From JBDRNO01 sp043811005 (lineage in GTDB: Bacteria; Bacteroidota; Bacteroidia; NORP154): a stretch of DNA of 8,753 nt. Shown here in pieces: positions 6,521 through 8,753 of the stretch; the stretch's first letter is position 1, and each line of letters opens with the position of its first letter. The DNA lies in NCBI GenBank assembly GCA_043811005.1, contig JBDRNO010000191.1, forward strand, positions 1 through 8,753. Reading direction: 5' to 3'. The translations under genes were made by a program, and so were the position numbers. The notes under the pieces were generated by a model. The model searched no databases. It had not been told where the DNA came from and worked only from the letters and a program-made list of their open reading frames with translations.

Positions 6521-6595
6521 ATATATATTTTTGTAAAAATTCGTGAAAATTCGTGTAATTCGTGGCAAGACATTAAAATTCCAATACAATAAATT
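6521..6595 (+). repeat. dispersed repeat copy B, abutting the MOSC-MogA start
   Basis: This is the partner of copy A at 291-364. The aligned core 6532-6595 shares 56 of 64 bases with 301-364, and both begin in an ATATATTTT(T)G stretch. It fills almost the whole gap between the outer-membrane gene and the MOSC-MogA ATG, so any leader of that gene consists of the repeat. Confidence 0.75.
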
Positions 6596-6597
6596 TT

Positions 6598-7539
6598 ATG
6601 CATCAACCAAAAAAATTAAAAGTTATCTCCGTAAATATCTCCGAAAAAAAAGGAACAATAAAGCATCCGGTAGATAAAATCGAAATTGACCATAAGGGTA
6701 TTATAAACGATGCACATGCAGGCGCCTGGCACCGGCAGGTCAGTCTTTTGGAAAAAGAGAGTATAGACCGTTTCTCAAAAGAAGCAGGACGAACCATCAA
6801 TTATGGTGAATTTGCTGAAAATATTACTGCCAGCGGTTTGGAGCATATCAATGTCACTGTTTTCGACCGTCTTAAAATTGGCGGGGTTGAACTGGAGGTT
6901 ACGCAAATAGGTAAAAAATGTCATGGTAATGCCTGTGCTATATTCCGGGAAGTCGGCAAATGCGTGATGCCAAAGGAAGGTATTTTCTGTCGTGTTATAA
7001 CTACCGGAACAATTAAACCGGGAGATATGATAAACCATCAACCCAAAATATTAAAAATTCTTGTAATTACTTTAAGTGACAGGGCAAGCAAAGGAGAGTA
7101 CGAAGATAAGAGCGGTCCTAAAATTATAGAGCTTACCGGGAATTATTTCAAAACCACAGATATGAAATGTCACATTGATTCGGAAATTATTCCCGATGAT
7201 GCCTCAATACTGAAATCTGTTTTGCAAAAAGCAAAGAAAGAACATATTGATTTCATCTTTACTACCGGAGGTACCGGGATCGGACCAAGAGACATAACAC
7301 CTGATGTGGTAAGACCAATGTTAGACAAAGAAATACCGGGAATTATGGAAATGATACGGTATAAATTCGGACAGGAGAAACCCAATGCATTGTTAAGCCG
7401 CGGAGTTGCAGGTATTATGGGAGAAACTTTGGTCTATACCTTACCCGGTAGCGTAAGGGCTGTTGAAGAATATACAGGTGAAATATTTAAAACTTTGCAA
7501 CATCTGATTTATATGCAGCATGGGCTGGATATTCATTAA
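6598..7539 (+). CDS. fused MOSC domain - MogA/MoaB molybdopterin adenylyltransferase
   Basis: This is a two-domain Moco protein of 313 aa. Residues about 5-147 are a MOSC domain: DHKGIINDAHAGAWHRQVSLL (31-51), GEFAENIT (70-77) and IGGVELEVTQIGKKCHGNAC (94-113) with Cys108 and Cys113, then GIFCRVITTGTIKPGD (128-143). MOSC domains bind or transfer sulfur or Moco, as in MOCOS, YiiM and mARC. Residues about 152-313 are a MogA/MoaB domain: VITLSDRASKGEYEDKSGP (156-174), TTGGTGIGPRDITPD (222-236), then MGETLVYTLPGS (274-285). This domain adenylylates molybdopterin for metal insertion by MoeA, so it supplies the step just before the moeA product in this window. The full length matches the sum of both families, with no sign of a joining frameshift. 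The ATG at 6598 lies against repeat copy B and has no Shine-Dalgarno. Confidence 0.93.
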   Translation: MHQPKKLKVISVNISEKKGTIKHPVDKIEIDHKGIINDAHAGAWHRQVSLLEKESIDRFSKEAGRTINYGEFAENITASGLEHINVTVFDRLKIGGVELEVTQIGKKCHGNACAIFREVGKCVMPKEGIFCRVITTGTIKPGDMINHQPKILKILVITLSDRASKGEYEDKSGPKIIELTGNYFKTTDMKCHIDSEIIPDDASILKSVLQKAKKEHIDFIFTTGGTGIGPRDITPDVVRPMLDKEIPGIMEMIRYKFGQEKPNALLSRGVAGIMGETLVYTLPGSVRAVEEYTGEIFKTLQHLIYMQHGLDIH

Positions 7540-7577
7540 CATATAACGGTTGGTTGATTGGTTAAATATATTAATTT

Positions 7578-7609
7578 GTGTTCACGTGTTCATGTATTCA
7601 GGTGTTGTA
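7578..7609. repeat. 8-bp tandem repeat, four degenerate units
   Basis: GTGTTCAC, GTGTTCAT, GTATTCAG and GTGTTGTA follow one another at 7578-7609. It is a short microsatellite-like stretch in the 118-bp gap before the HD-domain gene. It might vary in copy number, but no function is evident. Confidence 0.55.
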
Positions 7610-7657
7610 CATAATTTTTATGTCAAACTCTCGTTAAATTAAAATATCCTAAAAAAC

Positions 7658-8218
7658 ATGAACATCACAAGAGACCAAGCACTCAAATTACTTTATCAGT
7701 ACATCAAAAACGAAAAGTTTTTGTATCATTGTTATGCTTCTGAAGCCGTTATGAGGGCTTTAGCAAGACGGCTGGGCAAAGACGAAAATAAATGGGGCAT
7801 GGCAGGGCTGCTTCATGATCTGGATGCGGAAATAACCAATGCTGATCCCAAAATTCATGGTCTTGAGACAGAAAGAATTCTCAAGGAAAAAAATGTTGAT
7901 CCTGAAATAATTGATGCGATAAAAATGCATAACGAAGATGCACATGGGATGAAAAGAAGTACAGTATTTCATCATGCCCTGGCTGCAGGAGAAACAATTA
8001 CCGGCTTAATTGTAGCAACAAGTTTGGTATATCCTGATAAAATAATTAAAAATGTAAAGCCCAAATCTATTACAAAAAGGATGAAACAACGAGCTTTTGC
8101 TGCATCTGTCAGCAGGGAAAGCATTATGGAATGCGAAAAGATCGGGATACCTTTAAATGAGTTTGCAGAAATATGCTTGAATGCAATGAAAGAAATAAGT
8201 GATAAAATAGGATTGTAA
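7658..8218 (+). CDS. HD-domain metal-dependent hydrolase (COG2316-like)
   Basis: This 186-aa cytoplasmic protein has an HD-superfamily phosphohydrolase fold. Candidate metal ligands are His24 (YHCYASEAVMRAL), His53-Asp54 in LLHDLD (51-56), and His67, His91 and His105/106 in later helices. The final HD acidic ligand is expected in the stretch AAGETITGLI (109-118), where Glu112 stands where relatives, as I recall, usually have Asp (AxDELTGxI). The tail KPKSITKRMKQRAFAASVSRE matches the predicted-hydrolase group often annotated as HDIG or COG2316. The substrate is unknown; such proteins tend to cleave phosphate esters of nucleotides or metabolites. The ATG at 7658 follows CTAAAAAAC with no Shine-Dalgarno. 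It lies 118 bp after the MOSC-MogA gene and may be in its transcript, but no pathway link is visible. Confidence 0.85.
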   Translation: MNITRDQALKLLYQYIKNEKFLYHCYASEAVMRALARRLGKDENKWGMAGLLHDLDAEITNADPKIHGLETERILKEKNVDPEIIDAIKMHNEDAHGMKRSTVFHHALAAGETITGLIVATSLVYPDKIIKNVKPKSITKRMKQRAFAASVSRESIMECEKIGIPLNEFAEICLNAMKEISDKIGL

Positions 8219-8237
8219 AACAAACCATCCTTTTTTC

Positions 8238-8255
8238 TGAATATCTGCATATTCA
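8238..8255. terminator. weak hairpin after the HD gene
   Basis: TGAATAT (8238-8244) pairs with ATATTCA (8249-8255) around CTGC, 20 bp past the HD-gene stop. T-rich runs lie on both sides (8231-8236 and 8266-8270) but not directly after the stem. The stem is AT-rich and weak; a terminator role is only possible. Confidence 0.25.
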
Positions 8256-8327
8256 ATAAAAATCATTTTTGTTTTTAAATAATATTAATATTTTCGCAGA
8301 AATTTTCTTACAACTTACTAATCAAAA

Positions 8328-8333
8328 AAGGAG
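8328..8333 (+). promoter_or_regulatory. strong Shine-Dalgarno for the TGA-containing ORF
   Basis: AAGGAG at 8328-8333 precedes the ATG at 8342 by 8 nt. Only this ORF, moaA and the possible small ORF after moaA have such a site in the window. It argues that translation really begins at 8342. Confidence 0.65.
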
Positions 8334-8341
8334 AAACGCCT

Positions 8342-8593
8342 ATGAAAATTACCTTTCATGGGGAAAAAGCCCGGACATTGTTTCAGGCTACCCGGCTCTG
8401 ACACTGCTCTTCAGCAGCCGGTCAGACTGCTGGGGCAATAGGAGCAAATTATAATTCAAAGGTATTATCAGGAAGGAACGCCCGGAGGATAGTTAAGGAT
8501 GTGGTTTGTGTTCCTGAAACATCTGCAAATACAAATAATGCCTTTAATCCTATTGCAGTGATCTTTGAAAATGAGGTTGATGCATTAAGGTAA
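8342..8593 (+). CDS. candidate small selenoprotein (in-frame TGA at codon 20), family unknown
   Basis: From ATG 8342 the frame reads 19 codons (MKITFHGEKARTLFQATRL), a TGA at 8399-8401, then 63 more sense codons to TAA 8591-8593, giving 83 aa if TGA is selenocysteine. A good ribosome binding site precedes it. The part after the TGA looks coding: about 40 percent of its codons begin with G, and the other two forward frames are full of stops. The site reads U20-H21-C22-S-S-A-A-G. A hairpin right after the TGA resembles a bacterial SECIS. Locally it matches the formate dehydrogenase site U-H-x-x-S-x-A-G, but the rest (a GANYNSK block, RNARRIVKDVV, a second Cys at 56) does not match that enzyme. 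Alternatives are a pseudogene with a nonsense codon, or a rearranged fdh fragment. No selA, selB, selC or selD is in the window. Confidence 0.45.
8399..8435 (+). promoter_or_regulatory. putative bacterial SECIS element
   Basis: After the TGA, CTTCAGCAG (8409-8417) pairs with CTGCTGGGG (8427-8435) in a 9-bp stem with two G-U pairs and the apical loop CCGGTCAGA (8418-8426). The loop holds GGUC, with the first G at +19 after the TGA. As I recall E. coli fdhF, its SelB-binding loop GGUCU also begins at +19. A competing pairing, CCGGCT (8392-8397) with AGCCGG (8416-8421), would enclose the TGA and exclude the full SECIS stem. Confidence 0.45.
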
Positions 8594-8609
8594 TAAAGGC
8601 AAAATATTT

Positions 8610-8637
8610 AGGAATAATTATTTATTTTTTTATTCCT
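8610..8637. terminator. hairpin after the candidate selenoprotein ORF
   Basis: AGGAATAA (8610-8617) pairs perfectly with TTATTCCT (8630-8637), 17 bp beyond the TAA. The T-rich stretch lies in the 12-nt loop instead of following the stem, so this is an atypical terminator at best. Confidence 0.3.
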
Positions 8638-8753
8638 GCATTTGTTGATAACAAACTACCTCCCAGGTTTATCAAAATATTATAACTAATCAGTCTTTAA
8701 CAGATAAAGAGTATAAAGTTGTTAAGGGAATAGTAGGAAAAGGAATTATAAGT

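Noticed and set aside
8269..8454. Plus-strand frame of 61 codons
   Set aside because: It begins at a weak start in AT-rich leader DNA and overlaps the better-supported 8342 frame, which has the ribosome binding site and coding bias.
8342..8593. TGA read as tryptophan (genetic code reassignment) in the last ORF
   Set aside because: TGA ends moaA and the 1596-2150 gene at sensible places, and no other supported gene contains an in-frame TGA, so a genome-wide reassignment does not fit.
8652..8753. Frame open to the right edge (34 codons, ending in a VVKGIVGKGIIS-like stretch)
   Set aside because: It contains no ATG, GTG or TTG and follows a stop; it might be the beginning of a gene beyond the edge, but nothing here shows it.
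1..8753. CRISPR array, tRNA or rRNA
   Set aside because: No regularly spaced direct repeats of CRISPR size and no tRNA- or rRNA-like segment were found on reading; the only tandem repeat has 8-bp units without spacers.

Overview
The window is a molybdenum-cofactor (Moco) and molybdate-handling neighbourhood, with every supported gene on the + strand. Several features suggest a Bacteroidetes-type (Bacteroidota) genome. It is AT-rich, and most start codons follow A/T-rich leaders with no Shine-Dalgarno. Two genes appear to start at TTG. One exported beta-barrel protein has a cleavage site just before Gln. The intergenic gaps are full of short palindromic and dispersed repeats of the kind common in that phylum. 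The placement is inferred from style and gene content, not from a marker gene.

Layout: 1-367 is non-coding with repeats. 368-1423 is a ModC-like molybdate/tungstate ABC ATPase. 1596-2150 is a MobB-like P-loop protein. 2190-2318 is a MITE-like inverted-repeat element. 2360-3535 is moeA, overlapping 3519-4319, an unusually short moaA. A possible 50-codon ORF runs into a 37-nt-arm hairpin (4321-4477). 4532-4987 is moaC, followed by a hairpin and a cluster of three palindromes. 5193-5747 is a nitroreductase. 5906-6502 is a predicted outer-membrane beta-barrel protein. 6598-7539 is a fused MOSC-MogA protein. 7658-8218 is an HD-domain hydrolase. 8342-8593 is a short ORF with one in-frame TGA and a bacterial SECIS-like hairpin.

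How the genes fit together: ModC would energise molybdate or tungstate import. MoaA and MoaC make cyclic pyranopterin monophosphate from GTP. The MogA part of the fusion would adenylylate molybdopterin and MoeA would insert the metal. The MOSC half may act in sulfur or Moco handling, and the MobB-like protein may act in nucleotide attachment or delivery. ModA/ModB, MoaD, MoaE, MoeB and MobA are not visible here and would have to lie elsewhere.

The most interesting signal is at the right end: an 83-codon frame with coding-like codon structure, a good ribosome binding site and an in-frame TGA at codon 20. The hairpin after the TGA places GGUC in its apical loop, at what I recall as the same spacing as in E. 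coli fdhF. It could be a small undescribed selenoprotein, or a degraded piece of a selenocysteine-containing formate dehydrogenase. The protein as a whole matches no family I recognise.
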